Shown: positions 48,264-57,770, counted from the first letter of the stretch. The stretch is 64,000 nt of DNA from Anaerolineae bacterium (GCA_019637635.1 JAHBVI010000006.1:38039-102038), one strand, 5' to 3'. Notes: generated by a model from the letters alone, not told the origin. Program-made: numbers and translations.

Positions 48264-50725
48264 ACCACTACCTGTCCGAGAATAAATCTGTCGCCATTAA
48301 GGTTGCCGTTTGCATCTGAGATGTGCAGACGACGGCCGTTGACCATCTCATACAGCCCCACTTCAATCCAATAATCGCCCGGTGGCAGGTCGGGGGGGAT
48401 TACCAGCCGGTAGGGGTCTAACATTTGTTGGCCGGGCAGCCATTTGGGAATCCACAAATGGGTGGGCGTCGCCCCGCCCAATGGGGTGTAGTCCAGCGCC
48501 ACGTAAGGCACATTGTTACCGTCAATCAGATGCACAAAGATGGTGTAGCTTTCTTCGGCTTTGGCCAGGCTTTCCCATTCCAGGATGAGGTGGATGGCGT
48601 CACCCGGTTGGGCGGTGATGGGATTTGACCAGGGAGCGCGGGCAATACGGCCGTTGGCTAACACGACAGCACTTGCCAACCCCACCCGCTGCCGGAAATT
48701 TGCCAGCAGGTGATCGGTGTTTGGGGGATTATCTTGCGGTGTTACCGTCAGGTTGCCCACTGTCAGTTGCGCCGGGTATTCCTCATCCTGGCTGAGATTT
48801 TTCAGGCTGACCGTTACAGGGTAGTCGCCGCCGGGTAAATCGTGTGGCAGGGCAAAGTCGAAGCGTTCCACAATCACTTCGCCCACCCACCAGGCCGGGG
48901 TGATCAGGTGGCTGTCGGTGGTGAATTCGTAGCGAATGGCATTTTCTCCTGCGCCTGCGGTGATGACCGGCACGTAATAATCGCTTGTGCCTTGCGAGGC
49001 GCGCATGGCCAGGGTGAGGGGCACAAAATCGTCGGCGGACACGGTTTCAGGCAGCAAATACCCCACTATCTCAATATCCCCCCCTGCCAGCGCCGCAGGC
49101 GTTAATTCCGGCGGCACAGTTTCATCGCCTGGTTCCAAAACCTGGTAAAAGGGGCCAGACGGCCGTAGGCGAAACTCCGTCCCGGCAATGGCGTTGGGGC
49201 GGAAATTGCTCAGGTATACCGGGCCGCCGGGCAGGAAACGGAAGATCGCTTCTAGCCAGGGGTTGGCGCCGCCGGTGGAGATGAATTCAGGGCGCACATC
49301 GGCGGGGTCAGGCCAACGGCCGTCTACCCATTGCGCATACCACAGCGGTGTCATGTGCTCCCAATCATTCAGCAGCACGGCCCCCTGTTCCTGTCCGGCA
49401 AACTGGTCAAACACAATGTTGACATAACGCTGCGCCTCATCATAATGCCGCAGCGAAACAAGCGGCGCATTGCGGGCAAATTGATAAACGGGCCCGGCCA
49501 GGAAAAAGAGAATGAGTACAAAGGTGGATATGGCAACGGCCGTTCGCTCCCCTTTGCGCCGCAGCGTCTCGACGTTAGCAACAACCCGCAGTAAACCAAA
49601 TAGCCCCATGCCCGCCCATAACCCCACTACCGCTAACGGTCCAATCAGATAAGCCATGATGTCCTGCGCCCGCAGGCTGATGACAAAGGCGTAGGTGCCC
49701 AGGGCAGGCAGGGTGAAGAGGATGAGCAGGTGAGCAGGAGAGGGGGTGATGAGGTGATGGGTGACGGGTGATGCGTGATGCGTCATGCGTGATACCCAAA
49801 GTAGCCAAACGAAGCCGTAGATTGCCAGCAGAATGGTGGGCAGGGTGTATTGCAGGCGGAGGAGGGTCCAGAAGACAAGCTGGCGGTGGGGCAGTTCGGC
49901 CAGGGGGAAGGTGGGCAGGCTTTCCGTCAGGCCGCGCGCCAGCACGTGCGCCAGGAAGCCGTCCAGGGTGTTCATGGTGGTGGGGCCAAAACCGGGGTTC
50001 ATGGGGCTGCGAATGGGGAAATAGAGCCAGACCGTTAACCCTAACAGGGCAAAGGCGAGCATTTTGAGTAGCGTTTTCCAGTCCCGCATAATAGACGGCC
50101 GTACCACCAATATAAACAGCGCATACCCCACAAAACCAAAAACGGTCAGGGGATGGTGCGTCACGCCCAACCCGGCGGAAAGGCAGAAGGCGTAGAGCCA
50201 ACGAGCAGACGAATTCTCATTCGTCTGCTCGTTGGCCGCCCACCACTTTGTCAGGAAAAACAAATTTGCCAGCAGAAAGGTACCGGTGATGATGTGGGGG
50301 TTGGCGTGGATGCTGTGCTGCCAGTGGTTCACGGCCGTGCCCACCGACAGCCCGGCAAACAAAGCGGCTGCGATAGGCAGACCTGACAGGTTTCGGGCAA
50401 CCGTTGGTTGCCAACCTGTCAGGTCTATGGTGCGCGTGGCGGTGTGAACTGTGCCAAATACAAACAGCGCCGCCAACGTCCCGGTAAGGGCTGCCAACAA
50501 GTGCATCCGCCAGGCAATAGTTCCAAATGGAATGATGCTCTGAATGAGTTTGCCCAACAGGGTGATCAGGGCATAACCGGGCGGGTGGGCGATGCCCAAG
50601 ATGTGGGCAACAAAGGTGTATTCGGTCGGGTCGCCATAGACAGGCGTTTGCGCCAGGGTAAACAGATAGCTGAGAAAAACAATCAGCAGCAGAGCAAGAA
50701 TGGCCAGGCGAGAATGAAAATTCAT
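48257..50725 (-). CDS. DUF2723-type membrane protein (O-mannosyltransferase-like)
   Basis: An 822-residue protein with ten or more membrane helices in the first ~430 residues (DUF2723/GT39-like: GDPTEYTFVAHILGIAHPPGYALITLLGK) and a beta-rich periplasmic half with two ~120-residue domains. It probably glycosylates exported proteins or lipids. Three short palindromic units are translated in frame within loops: 49725-49795, 50197-50236 and 50379-50426. Next to two sugar genes on the same strand. Confidence 0.82.
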   Translation of the reverse strand: MNFHSRLAILALLLIVFLSYLFTLAQTPVYGDPTEYTFVAHILGIAHPPGYALITLLGKLIQSIIPFGTIAWRMHLLAALTGTLAALFVFGTVHTATRTIDLTGWQPTVARNLSGLPIAAALFAGLSVGTAVNHWQHSIHANPHIITGTFLLANLFFLTKWWAANEQTNENSSARWLYAFCLSAGLGVTHHPLTVFGFVGYALFILVVRPSIMRDWKTLLKMLAFALLGLTVWLYFPIRSPMNPGFGPTTMNTLDGFLAHVLARGLTESLPTFPLAELPHRQLVFWTLLRLQYTLPTILLAIYGFVWLLWVSRMTHHASPVTHHLITPSPAHLLILFTLPALGTYAFVISLRAQDIMAYLIGPLAVVGLWAGMGLFGLLRVVANVETLRRKGERTAVAISTFVLILFFLAGPVYQFARNAPLVSLRHYDEAQRYVNIVFDQFAGQEQGAVLLNDWEHMTPLWYAQWVDGRWPDPADVRPEFISTGGANPWLEAIFRFLPGGPVYLSNFRPNAIAGTEFRLRPSGPFYQVLEPGDETVPPELTPAALAGGDIEIVGYLLPETVSADDFVPLTLAMRASQGTSDYYVPVITAGAGENAIRYEFTTDSHLITPAWWVGEVIVERFDFALPHDLPGGDYPVTVSLKNLSQDEEYPAQLTVGNLTVTPQDNPPNTDHLLANFRQRVGLASAVVLANGRIARAPWSNPITAQPGDAIHLILEWESLAKAEESYTIFVHLIDGNNVPYVALDYTPLGGATPTHLWIPKWLPGQQMLDPYRLVIPPDLPPGDYWIEVGLYEMVNGRRLHISDANGNLNGDRFILGQVVVR
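49725..49795. repeat. GGTGATGGGTGACGGGTGATGCG-type repeat inside the DUF2723 gene
   Basis: Repeated GTGATG/GTGACG units with a small inverted part (GATGCGTCATGCG), encoding a His/Ser-rich loop (MTHHASPVTHHL) between two helices. Confidence 0.6.
50197..50236. repeat. perfect 17-base inverted repeat inside the DUF2723 gene
   Basis: GCCAACGAGCAGACGAA (50197-50213) and its exact complement (50220-50236), six-base loop. It encodes NEQTNENSSAR in a loop after a membrane helix. Confidence 0.7.
50379..50426. repeat. 48-base palindromic element inside the DUF2723 gene
   Basis: Outer arms AGACCTGACAGGTT and complement (14 of 14), inner GGCAACC-GTT-GGTTGCC. Same length, ends and inner arms as the element at 24816-24863, and outer arms as family C. 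Encodes a 16-residue loop (DLTGWQPTVARNLSG). Confidence 0.8.
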
Positions 50726-50745
50726 AATTCAGCCTTCATCATTCA

Positions 50746-51870
50746 TCATTCCCGCAGCAGTTGGTCATAGATGGCGATGGTTTCTTGGGCGGTGCGCGCC
50801 CAGCTAAACTGGGCGGCCTGGGCAAAGCCAAGTTGTTGGCGGTGATGGTATTCGTCTTTGTCGGTGAGCAGGTGATGGATCACGGCCGTCATCTCCTCTA
50901 CATTTTCCGGGTCAAAATAGGCCGCCGCTTCGCCGCCAACTTCCGGGTGACTGCTGGTGTGGCTGGCGGCCACCACCTGCCCGCAGGCCATATGTTCCAA
51001 TATGGGCAGGCCAAACCCTTCATACAAACTGGGCTGCACGGCCAGATCGGCGGCGGCCAGGATGGCCGGCAAATCTTCATCGGGAATCCAGCCCAGGGTG
51101 TGTACGGCCGTTTGCAACCCATCCTGCTCAATCTTGGCGAAAAAATCATCATACAGCCACCCCTTGCCCCCGACCAGGACGAGGGATAAATTGGGGAGGG
51201 TCTGGCGGAGAGTACGGAGCGCATCGAGCAGCCGGTTGAGATTTTTACGTGGCTCAATGGTGCTCAGGTGTACAAGGAACCGTTCAGGTAACTGGTATGT
51301 CTGTTTAATGTGGGCGACCCTGGTCGGGGGCGAGGGTTGGAAAAGGGAAGAGGGCGCCTCATACACGACGTGAATTTTAGCCGGGTCAATGCCATATTGT
51401 TTGACGATGTCTTGCTTTGTTGCCTGCGAAACGGCAATGATGGCGTCGGCGCGGCGGCAGTAAAGCGGCATGGCCAGATTCAAATACCAGTGGTTGAGCT
51501 TCTTGTGGTAGATGGGAAACAGTTTGTAAATGAGGTCATGCACGGTGAGAACGGTGGGAACGCCGGGCAATGGCAGCAGCAAATGTTCGGTGCTGTGAAA
51601 CAGCTGGGCGTCGGGGATCAGCCGGTTGAAGCCGATGTGCGCCCAATGCCCGGCCAGCACGGCCGCGCGCCAGGGTTTGTAGCCGCAGTGAATGGTACGT
51701 TGGGGAATGTGCGCGGGGAGGATGTGGGGGTAACGGCCGTTTTTACCCAGATTATAAAAGAGGGCAAAACGTTCTGGCTGTGCCTGGATGAGGGCCAATG
51801 CCAGTGATTCGCTGTAGCGTCCCAACCCGGTTTTGCTGTGGACGGCGGCGGAGATGTCTATGTAGTCCAT
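50746..51870 (-). CDS. GT4 family glycosyltransferase
   Basis: A 374-residue GT-B enzyme: N-terminal GLGRYSESLALALI, VHDLIYKLFP, then LSTIEPRKNLNRLLDAL and YEGFGLPILEHMACG, the donor-site Glu motif. It resembles mannosyl- or rhamnosyltransferases of surface polysaccharides; donor unknown. Clustered with the DUF2723-type protein and an epimerase, so likely in surface glycan synthesis. Confidence 0.9.
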   Translation of the reverse strand: MDYIDISAAVHSKTGLGRYSESLALALIQAQPERFALFYNLGKNGRYPHILPAHIPQRTIHCGYKPWRAAVLAGHWAHIGFNRLIPDAQLFHSTEHLLLPLPGVPTVLTVHDLIYKLFPIYHKKLNHWYLNLAMPLYCRRADAIIAVSQATKQDIVKQYGIDPAKIHVVYEAPSSLFQPSPPTRVAHIKQTYQLPERFLVHLSTIEPRKNLNRLLDALRTLRQTLPNLSLVLVGGKGWLYDDFFAKIEQDGLQTAVHTLGWIPDEDLPAILAAADLAVQPSLYEGFGLPILEHMACGQVVAASHTSSHPEVGGEAAAYFDPENVEEMTAVIHHLLTDKDEYHHRQQLGFAQAAQFSWARTAQETIAIYDQLLRE

Positions 51871-51871
51871 T

Positions 51872-51968
51872 TTTCGTGAGCCGTAATTCGTGACTCGTAA
51901 TCCGTGAGCCGTAATCCGAAGTCCGAGGTCCGAAGTCGGATTACGGATTACGGACTTCGGATTACGGG
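51872..51968. repeat. TAATCCGAAGTCCGA-type inverted repeat
   Basis: About 97 bases; left arm with repeated CGTAATCCGTGAGC, right arm TCGGATTACGGATTACGG. The right arm forms the stop and last residues of the epimerase gene. Shares AAGTCCGA/TCGGACTT blocks with the palindrome at 56277-56317. Confidence 0.7.
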
Positions 51969-52912
51969 TTTTTAGTCCACCAATCCAGCGACCAGGCTAC
52001 CGCTTTGGCAATGCCTTCGCGCAGGGCGGTCTGGGGGGTGTAGTCCAGCAGGGCGCGGGCTTTGCCCACGTTGGCTACGTAATGGGTGACTTCGCCCACA
52101 CGAGGGGGTTCGATGGTCATGTCTGGCGTCTTGCCCAATTCCGCGCCGATGAAACAGGCCATGTCTACCAGGCTGTTGCCCTGCCCGTAGGCCAGGTTGA
52201 TGGTGTGGTTGGCAATCTGGCCACTGACCAATCGCTCGAGGCCCCGGTAGACGCCGCTGACGCAGTCGTCAATGTAGGTGAAGTCCAGCACTTTGTCCTG
52301 GCCATAGATGGTGATGGGACGGCCGTGTTGAATTTCGCGGATGAAGTAGGGGATGACGCGCAGCATACGTTCGATGTCGTTGTCGTAACGGCCGTAGACG
52401 TTGCTAAACCGGAACACCAGATAGTTCAGCCCATAACATTGAGCGTAGGAGTAGATGAGCGCCTCGCCAGAGATTTTACTGGCGGAATAGGGGCTTTCGG
52501 TAAAGGCAAAGTCGGCGTAGGACTCTTCGGTAATGTAGCGGTGAATGTCGCCATACACTTCCCGCGAACTGCTGAAGATGATGGGGATGTTGTGCTGGCG
52601 GCAAAATTCCAACACGTTAAAGGTCATGGTGATATTTTCCAGAGCGCGGTGGGGCTGCTGCACCAGTTCATGCACTTTGGCATGGGCGGCAAAGTGGACA
52701 ACGGCGTCCAGGTCGGGCGGGTACTCTACGTTGCCTATGCCCTTGTCAAAATCACGGTAGGGGGCGCTGAGGTCTTGCAGCAAGGTTTCGATGTCGGACG
52801 TCCAGGTGTTCGGCCTTTTGTCTATGCCAAAAACGTAGTGGCCTCTTTCTTGCAGGTAGAGGCCCAGATTAGTGCCAATTTGGCCGCTGGAGCCGGTGAT
52901 CAAAATGCGCAT
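51962..52912 (-). CDS. NAD-dependent epimerase/dehydratase (UDP-sugar type)
   Basis: A 316-residue extended SDR: GSSGQIGTN (dinucleotide loop, ~7-15), active SSSREVYG and YSASK (Tyr/Lys), and NVYGRYD. It interconverts nucleotide sugars such as UDP-glucose/galactose or removes water from them; exact reaction not readable. Likely feeds the adjacent glycosyltransferase. Its last codons and stop lie inside the 51872-51968 repeat. Confidence 0.9.
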   Translation of the reverse strand: MRILITGSSGQIGTNLGLYLQERGHYVFGIDKRPNTWTSDIETLLQDLSAPYRDFDKGIGNVEYPPDLDAVVHFAAHAKVHELVQQPHRALENITMTFNVLEFCRQHNIPIIFSSSREVYGDIHRYITEESYADFAFTESPYSASKISGEALIYSYAQCYGLNYLVFRFSNVYGRYDNDIERMLRVIPYFIREIQHGRPITIYGQDKVLDFTYIDDCVSGVYRGLERLVSGQIANHTINLAYGQGNSLVDMACFIGAELGKTPDMTIEPPRVGEVTHYVANVGKARALLDYTPQTALREGIAKAVAWSLDWWTKNP

Positions 52913-52982
52913 GGTTGTGTTTCCTCTAATTGTATTATGCGGCGCATTGTAGAGCGGATTGGGGCAATGGACAAGTTGAGCG

Positions 52983-54110
52983 TTATGTTAAGTCTTTGGC
53001 GCGCAGGGCGGTGGAGGAAACATCCAGGCGGAAAGGCAACGATTGGAAGATGTTGTGGAACTGAGCGGGGATGGCCAGATCATGCATGTCGTGAAAGAGG
53101 CCATCTTCCCCTAAGCGCCCGGCGACGAGGAAGGTGTTTCCGAGCGACTGAATTTCACGCAGGGCAGCCCGGAGGCTGTCTGGGTTGTCCTGGTAGAAGC
53201 GCGGTTGTAGGATGCGCACGGCCGTGTCATACCCCACCACAAAAGGAATACCCGGATAAAGCCGTGCCTTTTCCAGGAACGTGGGGGCAGCGCCGGCAAA
53301 AATTGGCCAGCGCCCGGCAAATTGGGCCATCCGGTTGAGTAGGGTTTCGGGTGAGAGCGGGGGTTTGTCGGCGTTTACGGCCGTACATTCAAACGCCACC
53401 GGTGTGCCCAGAAAGTGGGCGGCAGCCTGGGCCAATTGGATGTGCCCCTGGTGCAGCGGGTTAAATGCGCCGGAGAGGATGGCGGCGGGCGGGGTGGTGA
53501 GGATACGGCCGTTGGCGCTAATGCCGAAGTAGGCTATTTCCCGGTCAGTGACTTGCCGGGCATAGGGAGCAAAGTCTGTTTCGGAAATCGTCAGATTGTC
53601 CGCAGGTGACATATCCAGTAACAAACGCTCCGGCAGGGGCGCAGTCTGCGCCAGACAATTTAATATAAGATTGCTTATGAGCCGTTCCTCTTCTTCCCGG
53701 CTGCGTGCGCCTTTGTTCAGGTGCAGGTCTTGGATCATCAGGTTTTGGGGCTGCCAGGCGGCGATGTAGGCGTGGTGCTCGCCTCTTTTTGGGTAGTCAG
53801 TGGTGATGGTGGCGGTGCAGGCCAGACCGAGGACAGCGGCCGCCGGGGCCAACACACGCGCTCGTGAAAGCGCACAGCCGGCCAGGCATACGGCCGTGTC
53901 CGGCGACACATATTTCTCCGGCGTGTACCCCACAAAGTCAGCAAACGCGGCGGCGCTGTAGGGGATGATGGCTTCCAACAGGGTGCGGCTGGCCCCACCC
54001 ACTGCCAGCAAATCGGCCACTGCCTGGGCGCCGGCGCCGGCCGTCACCACGACGACCTGACGCTGACTGTGGTGAACGGCCGTGATCAAGCGCCGCGTCT
54101 GCTCATTCAT
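52983..54110 (-). CDS. CinA-like / nicotinate-nucleotide adenylyltransferase-like fusion
   Basis: A 375-residue fusion. Residues ~1-155 resemble the CinA C-terminal (NMN deamidase) domain: VVVVTAGAGAQAVADLLAVGG, PEKYVSPDTAVCLAGCALSRAR. Residues ~195-375 form a cytidylyltransferase-type domain with SGAFNPLHQGHI (HxGH) and SSTALR near the end. This suggests an NMN-to-NAD route in one chain. Plant and some bacterial homologues have the same join; function is unproven. ATG 54110 overlaps the YhaM-like gene by eight bases. Confidence 0.78.
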   Translation of the reverse strand: MNEQTRRLITAVHHSQRQVVVVTAGAGAQAVADLLAVGGASRTLLEAIIPYSAAAFADFVGYTPEKYVSPDTAVCLAGCALSRARVLAPAAAVLGLACTATITTDYPKRGEHHAYIAAWQPQNLMIQDLHLNKGARSREEEERLISNLILNCLAQTAPLPERLLLDMSPADNLTISETDFAPYARQVTDREIAYFGISANGRILTTPPAAILSGAFNPLHQGHIQLAQAAAHFLGTPVAFECTAVNADKPPLSPETLLNRMAQFAGRWPIFAGAAPTFLEKARLYPGIPFVVGYDTAVRILQPRFYQDNPDSLRAALREIQSLGNTFLVAGRLGEDGLFHDMHDLAIPAQFHNIFQSLPFRLDVSSTALRAKDLT

Positions 54111-55095
54111 GGTTGGTGTTGCTGGAATCGGCCGATGTGGCGTGGGGATAATCTTTGGGGTAACGCAGTTCGGTGCCAAACATGGGGCTGGCCTTGGCCG
54201 TCCACGTGCCCTCACCGCTGTCGTCGTTCAAATGGTCAAAATACCCTTGTACCCGGCTGTCTAACAAATCTATCTGGTGCAGCAAAATCGCCTCCAGCGT
54301 TTTAGGGACGGTGGGCGATCCCCATTCCAACGTGCCGTGATGGGAGGTGACCAGGTGAATCAACTGCTGCAAATCAGCTTCAGGAAAGTTATCCAGGCGG
54401 GCGGCGGCGTGCTCAATCATCACCACCGCGCGCACGATATGGCCGACAAGACGGCCGTCGTCCGAAAAGGAAAACCCCTGGGTTACATCATACTCAATTG
54501 CTTTGCCCATGTCGTGCAGCAGCGCGCCCGTCACCAGTAAGTCGCGGTTCACGTGAGGGTAGTGATCGGACAACGTGTGCGCCAGATTGGCCATGCTCAG
54601 GCTGTGTTCCAACAACCCACCCAGGTAGGCATGGTGCATTTTGCGGGCAGCGGGGGCAATGGAAAATTGGTAGAGGAATGTTTCATCGGCCAACAGGATA
54701 TGGTCAACTAATGTGCGCCAGGGTTCGGCCAGCAACCCGGCAATATCTTTTAACTCGGACAGCATGGCTTCGCGTGGGCGGGAGCTGGCGGGCAAAAAGA
54801 CAGAGAGATCAGGATTGAGATATTCATTGATGTCGGTGATGGTGATTTGTACGCTGTCTTTGTAATTATTGGCACGACCGGTGATGAGGACAATGTGCCC
54901 CGATTTTGCCCAGCGGAATATATGTTCGGGCACGTCCCAATAGACAAAACTCACCACTCCTGTTTTGTCACGCAGGTTGCCCAGGAGGTAGTCACGGCCG
55001 TCTTTCGTTTTGCGGCTGATGGCATCCTGTAATAAAAATGGTTCGTTTTCCAGTATGGCTCCGGCTTGTAAATCGGTGACGAATATCTTTTTCAC
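54103..55095 (-). CDS. YhaM-like 3'-5' exoribonuclease (OB-HD)
   Basis: A 330-residue protein: N-terminal OB fold (~1-90: DLQAGAILENEPFLLQDAISRKTKDGRDYL) and HD hydrolase domain (~110-310: LEHSLSMANL, TGALLHDMGK with the HD pair). Matches YhaM/CBF1-type RNases or phosphodiesterases. A GTG at 55095 preceded by AGGAG is chosen over the ATG at 55197, whose extra codons look spurious. Translationally coupled to the CinA-like fusion. Confidence 0.82.
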   Translation of the reverse strand: MKKIFVTDLQAGAILENEPFLLQDAISRKTKDGRDYLLGNLRDKTGVVSFVYWDVPEHIFRWAKSGHIVLITGRANNYKDSVQITITDINEYLNPDLSVFLPASSRPREAMLSELKDIAGLLAEPWRTLVDHILLADETFLYQFSIAPAARKMHHAYLGGLLEHSLSMANLAHTLSDHYPHVNRDLLVTGALLHDMGKAIEYDVTQGFSFSDDGRLVGHIVRAVVMIEHAAARLDNFPEADLQQLIHLVTSHHGTLEWGSPTVPKTLEAILLHQIDLLDSRVQGYFDHLNDDSGEGTWTAKASPMFGTELRYPKDYPHATSADSSNTNHE

Positions 55096-55225
55096 GGCCG
55101 TTTTTCTCCTGAGTCGTTTGATGAGATTGTAGAGGGATTTAGATTTTCTGGCTACAATCCATCTTGTGGGGCAGCCCTTGTGGTTGCCCGCAATCAAGAT
55201 GGGTCATGATCATTAAAGAGAGCAT

Positions 55226-55807
55226 ATGATGAAAAAAATAATAGTCGGTATAACCGGGGCGAGCGGCGTCATCTATGGTATTCGTTTGTTAGAAGTGCTG
55301 CGTACCGTGCCTGATGTGGAAACGCATCTGGTGATGAGCAGCGCCGCCGGAATCACCATCAGTTTAGAAACAGCCTATACCCCGGAGCAGGTGGTGGCCA
55401 TGGCCGATGTGCCATATCGCTTTATGGATATTGCCGCCGCCATTTCATCCGGCTCATTTAAGACAGATGGCATGGTTGTCGTCCCGTGTTCGATGAAGAC
55501 GTTGGCCGGGATTGCCCACTCGTTTAGCGATAATTTACTGCTGCGGGCGGCGGATGTGGTGTTAAAAGAGCGCCGCCGGCTGCTCATTGTTCCCCGTGAA
55601 ACACCGCTGCACTTAGGCCATTTGCGGCTGATGGTGCAGGCAACAGAAATTGGGGCCATTGTGGTGCCCCCCATGCCGGCCTTTTATCACAAGCCACAAT
55701 CGGTGATGGCTATTGTGGATCAGACGGTGAACCGGCTGTGTGACCTGCTAGACATCACCCTGCCCGAAGATTTGTTTGCTCGCTGGCAAGGAGCGAAAGG
55801 TGAGTGA
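55226..55807 (+). CDS. ubiX: flavin prenyltransferase UbiX
   Basis: A 193-residue UbiX: GITGASGVIYGIRLLEVL near the N-terminus, VVVPCSMKTLAGIAHS (FMN/prenyl site), RRRLLIVPRETPLHLGHLRLM and PPMPAFYHKP. It makes prenylated FMN for UbiD decarboxylases; no ubiD is in the window. It is followed in overlap by a PNPOx-like gene. Confidence 0.93.
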   Translation: MMKKIIVGITGASGVIYGIRLLEVLRTVPDVETHLVMSSAAGITISLETAYTPEQVVAMADVPYRFMDIAAAISSGSFKTDGMVVVPCSMKTLAGIAHSFSDNLLLRAADVVLKERRRLLIVPRETPLHLGHLRLMVQATEIGAIVVPPMPAFYHKPQSVMAIVDQTVNRLCDLLDITLPEDLFARWQGAKGE

Positions 55808-56273
55808 TGGGCCAGGGGACGCAGCCCCATTACGCGCTGAGGCATTGGCCCACTTGCACAATCACCGGGTGATGACGTTGGCGACGGTGGGAGCGGAAGG
55901 GGTGTGGGCAACGGCCGTATTCTACGTCAATGATGGTTTCGACCTCTACTTCCTCACTGCCGGGCATACCCGGCATGGGCGCAATATGGGCACACGGGCG
56001 GATATAGCTGCCGCCATTCAAGAAGATTACCGGGATTGGGATGACATCAAAGGAATTCAGCTAGAAGGCGCGGTGGTGATGTTGGCGGGGGAGGAACGAG
56101 ACACGGCCGTAACCCTCTACTCACAAAAATACCCCTTCATCGCCCAGGCCGATGCCCCCATGCAAGCGGCCCTGGCAAAGGTGAACTGGTACCGCCTGCG
56201 GCCTGAGCGTCTCTATTTCATTGACAACAGCAAGGGGTTGGGCCACCGCGATGAAGTTGATCTACGTGGGTAA
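55800..56273 (+). CDS. pyridoxamine-phosphate-oxidase-like flavoprotein
   Basis: A 157-residue split-barrel protein from GTG 55800 (AGGAG seven bases upstream), which overlaps the ubiX stop by eight bases. VMTLATVGAEGVWATAVFYV, LTAGHTRHGRN and YRLRPERLYFIDN fit the F420/FMN-binding PNPOx-like superfamily. It may use FMN or F420 for a redox step; substrate unknown. Coupled to ubiX, so possibly linked to flavin chemistry. Confidence 0.82.
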   Translation: MSDGPGDAAPLRAEALAHLHNHRVMTLATVGAEGVWATAVFYVNDGFDLYFLTAGHTRHGRNMGTRADIAAAIQEDYRDWDDIKGIQLEGAVVMLAGEERDTAVTLYSQKYPFIAQADAPMQAALAKVNWYRLRPERLYFIDNSKGLGHRDEVDLRG

Positions 56274-56276
56274 AAT

Positions 56277-56317
56277 GAAGTCGGAAGTCCGATGTCCGAC
56301 TTCGGACTTCCGACTTC
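56277..56317. repeat. GAAGTCGGAAGTCC palindrome
   Basis: 14-base arms (56277-56290 and 56304-56317) are exact complements with an inner GTCCGA repeat. It separates two convergent genes and shares sequence with 51872-51968. Confidence 0.7.
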
Positions 56318-56320
56318 GGC

Positions 56321-57550
56321 TCAACCTTCCCCTGGCTCATACGTTTTCATTACCACTTTTAAGTAGCGTACATGGCCGGGGGTGTAGTACAGGGCGATGG
56401 CCGCTTCTTCCAGATCAAAGGGTTCTGACAGGGCCAACATTTCCTGTAAATAGGCTGCATCACAGCGCATGACGGCTTCTTGAAACGCTTTTTCGCCTTT
56501 GACTTCTAACAACAAGGGGGCGGTGGAGAGGGATTTGCTTTTCAAGGTGCGAATAACTTGCGCTCGCCGGGTCACCAGCAAGATGGCATTGACGGTGTTT
56601 TTAGAGATGTCCTTGTTTTCCTGCTCGTATTTTTCGGCCAGAATGTCAATCAACTCCCGCCAGCGCAATTGATCGTTCTGTTGCAAATTGACGATGATGT
56701 CTTTCAGGATAGGGAACCGCTGCTCCACGGGCACAATGCGCAGGCGGGCTTTTTTGAGCTGGCTGCGATACCGTTCGTGCAACGGCCGTTGCTGTTCTTG
56801 CTTCTGCGGGCGGCAGACATAAAGCGTGGTGTTCACCTGTTTGATTTCCAGGATATGGTTGTACTTTTCCAGGAATTTGCGGAAACTGCCCTCGGCATAG
56901 GAACTTTTGTCAAATGCGCCATTGCTTAATTCCGAGAGGGCCTGGCGTAACACGCTGGCGCGTACCTGGGTTTCTTCGGCCAATAAACGGTCTACGGCCG
57001 TTTGTACCAACAATTCTACCTGGGCATCATTCAATTTAGCCGAAGGCACAATCTCTTCGTAATACACGTACTCATCACACAAACTGACAAAACTCTTGCT
57101 GGCGGTATGCCGCAGGCCCAGCCCGATCACATGTTTGCCCCGCTTGCGCAGCGACTGCACCAACGGCGTAAAATCCCTGTCGCCGGTGATGAGGACATAC
57201 GTGCTGTACTGATGCCCGTCAATCAGCGTATCCATGGTGTCTACCACAATTTGCATGTCGGCCAGATTCTTGCTGAAATTATTGATGCGAATGGTAGACT
57301 GCGTGGCGAAGCCGGCGACGGCCAAGTCTTTCATCAACTGTTGGTTTTGCCGCCAATCGCCATAGGAACGCCGCAGGACGATACGGCCGTGTGTCATCCG
57401 TTTGATCTGATCGAGTATGAGGTTGATGTCAAACGTTAAATTGGCTTGTTTGGCTCCAATTACCAGATTGTCTAAATCTAAAAAGACAGCAACGTCAATT
57501 GTGTTTGCGTTGTTCGTTGCCGGTTGGCTATCTGTTGACCCGTCATTCAT
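56321..57550 (-). CDS. NYN (PIN-like) RNase with C-terminal LOTUS/OST-HTH-like domains
   Basis: A 409-residue protein. NYN domain ~20-175: VAVFLDLDNLVIG (catalytic Asp), TMDTLIDG, VLITGDRDFTPLVQSLRKRG, GLGLRHTASKSFVSLCDEYVYYE. Next a winged-helix/OST-HTH-like segment (~190-260), and a third helical segment (~285-370). It probably cuts or binds RNA. Start context: ATG 57550 in open sequence; a later in-frame ATG is not excluded. Confidence 0.85.
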   Translation of the reverse strand: MNDGSTDSQPATNNANTIDVAVFLDLDNLVIGAKQANLTFDINLILDQIKRMTHGRIVLRRSYGDWRQNQQLMKDLAVAGFATQSTIRINNFSKNLADMQIVVDTMDTLIDGHQYSTYVLITGDRDFTPLVQSLRKRGKHVIGLGLRHTASKSFVSLCDEYVYYEEIVPSAKLNDAQVELLVQTAVDRLLAEETQVRASVLRQALSELSNGAFDKSSYAEGSFRKFLEKYNHILEIKQVNTTLYVCRPQKQEQQRPLHERYRSQLKKARLRIVPVEQRFPILKDIIVNLQQNDQLRWRELIDILAEKYEQENKDISKNTVNAILLVTRRAQVIRTLKSKSLSTAPLLLEVKGEKAFQEAVMRCDAAYLQEMLALSEPFDLEEAAIALYYTPGHVRYLKVVMKTYEPGEG

Positions 57551-57770
57551 GCGATTTCAGCCGGATTCTCCCGATCTCACTTTATGCTAATTCTACTCTA
57601 AGGAATCGCCTAAAAACAACTTCCTGTTTTAGAAGCTCAACTCCTCGGAAGAAGTTGAACTTCCAGCCAATTGTTTCCCGTGAAACATGGCGGTTTACAC
57701 TTTGCCATATTCGTGTTACCATAATGTTGTTTGTATAATATGTCAACTTGATGCGCAACTGGAGGTCAAA

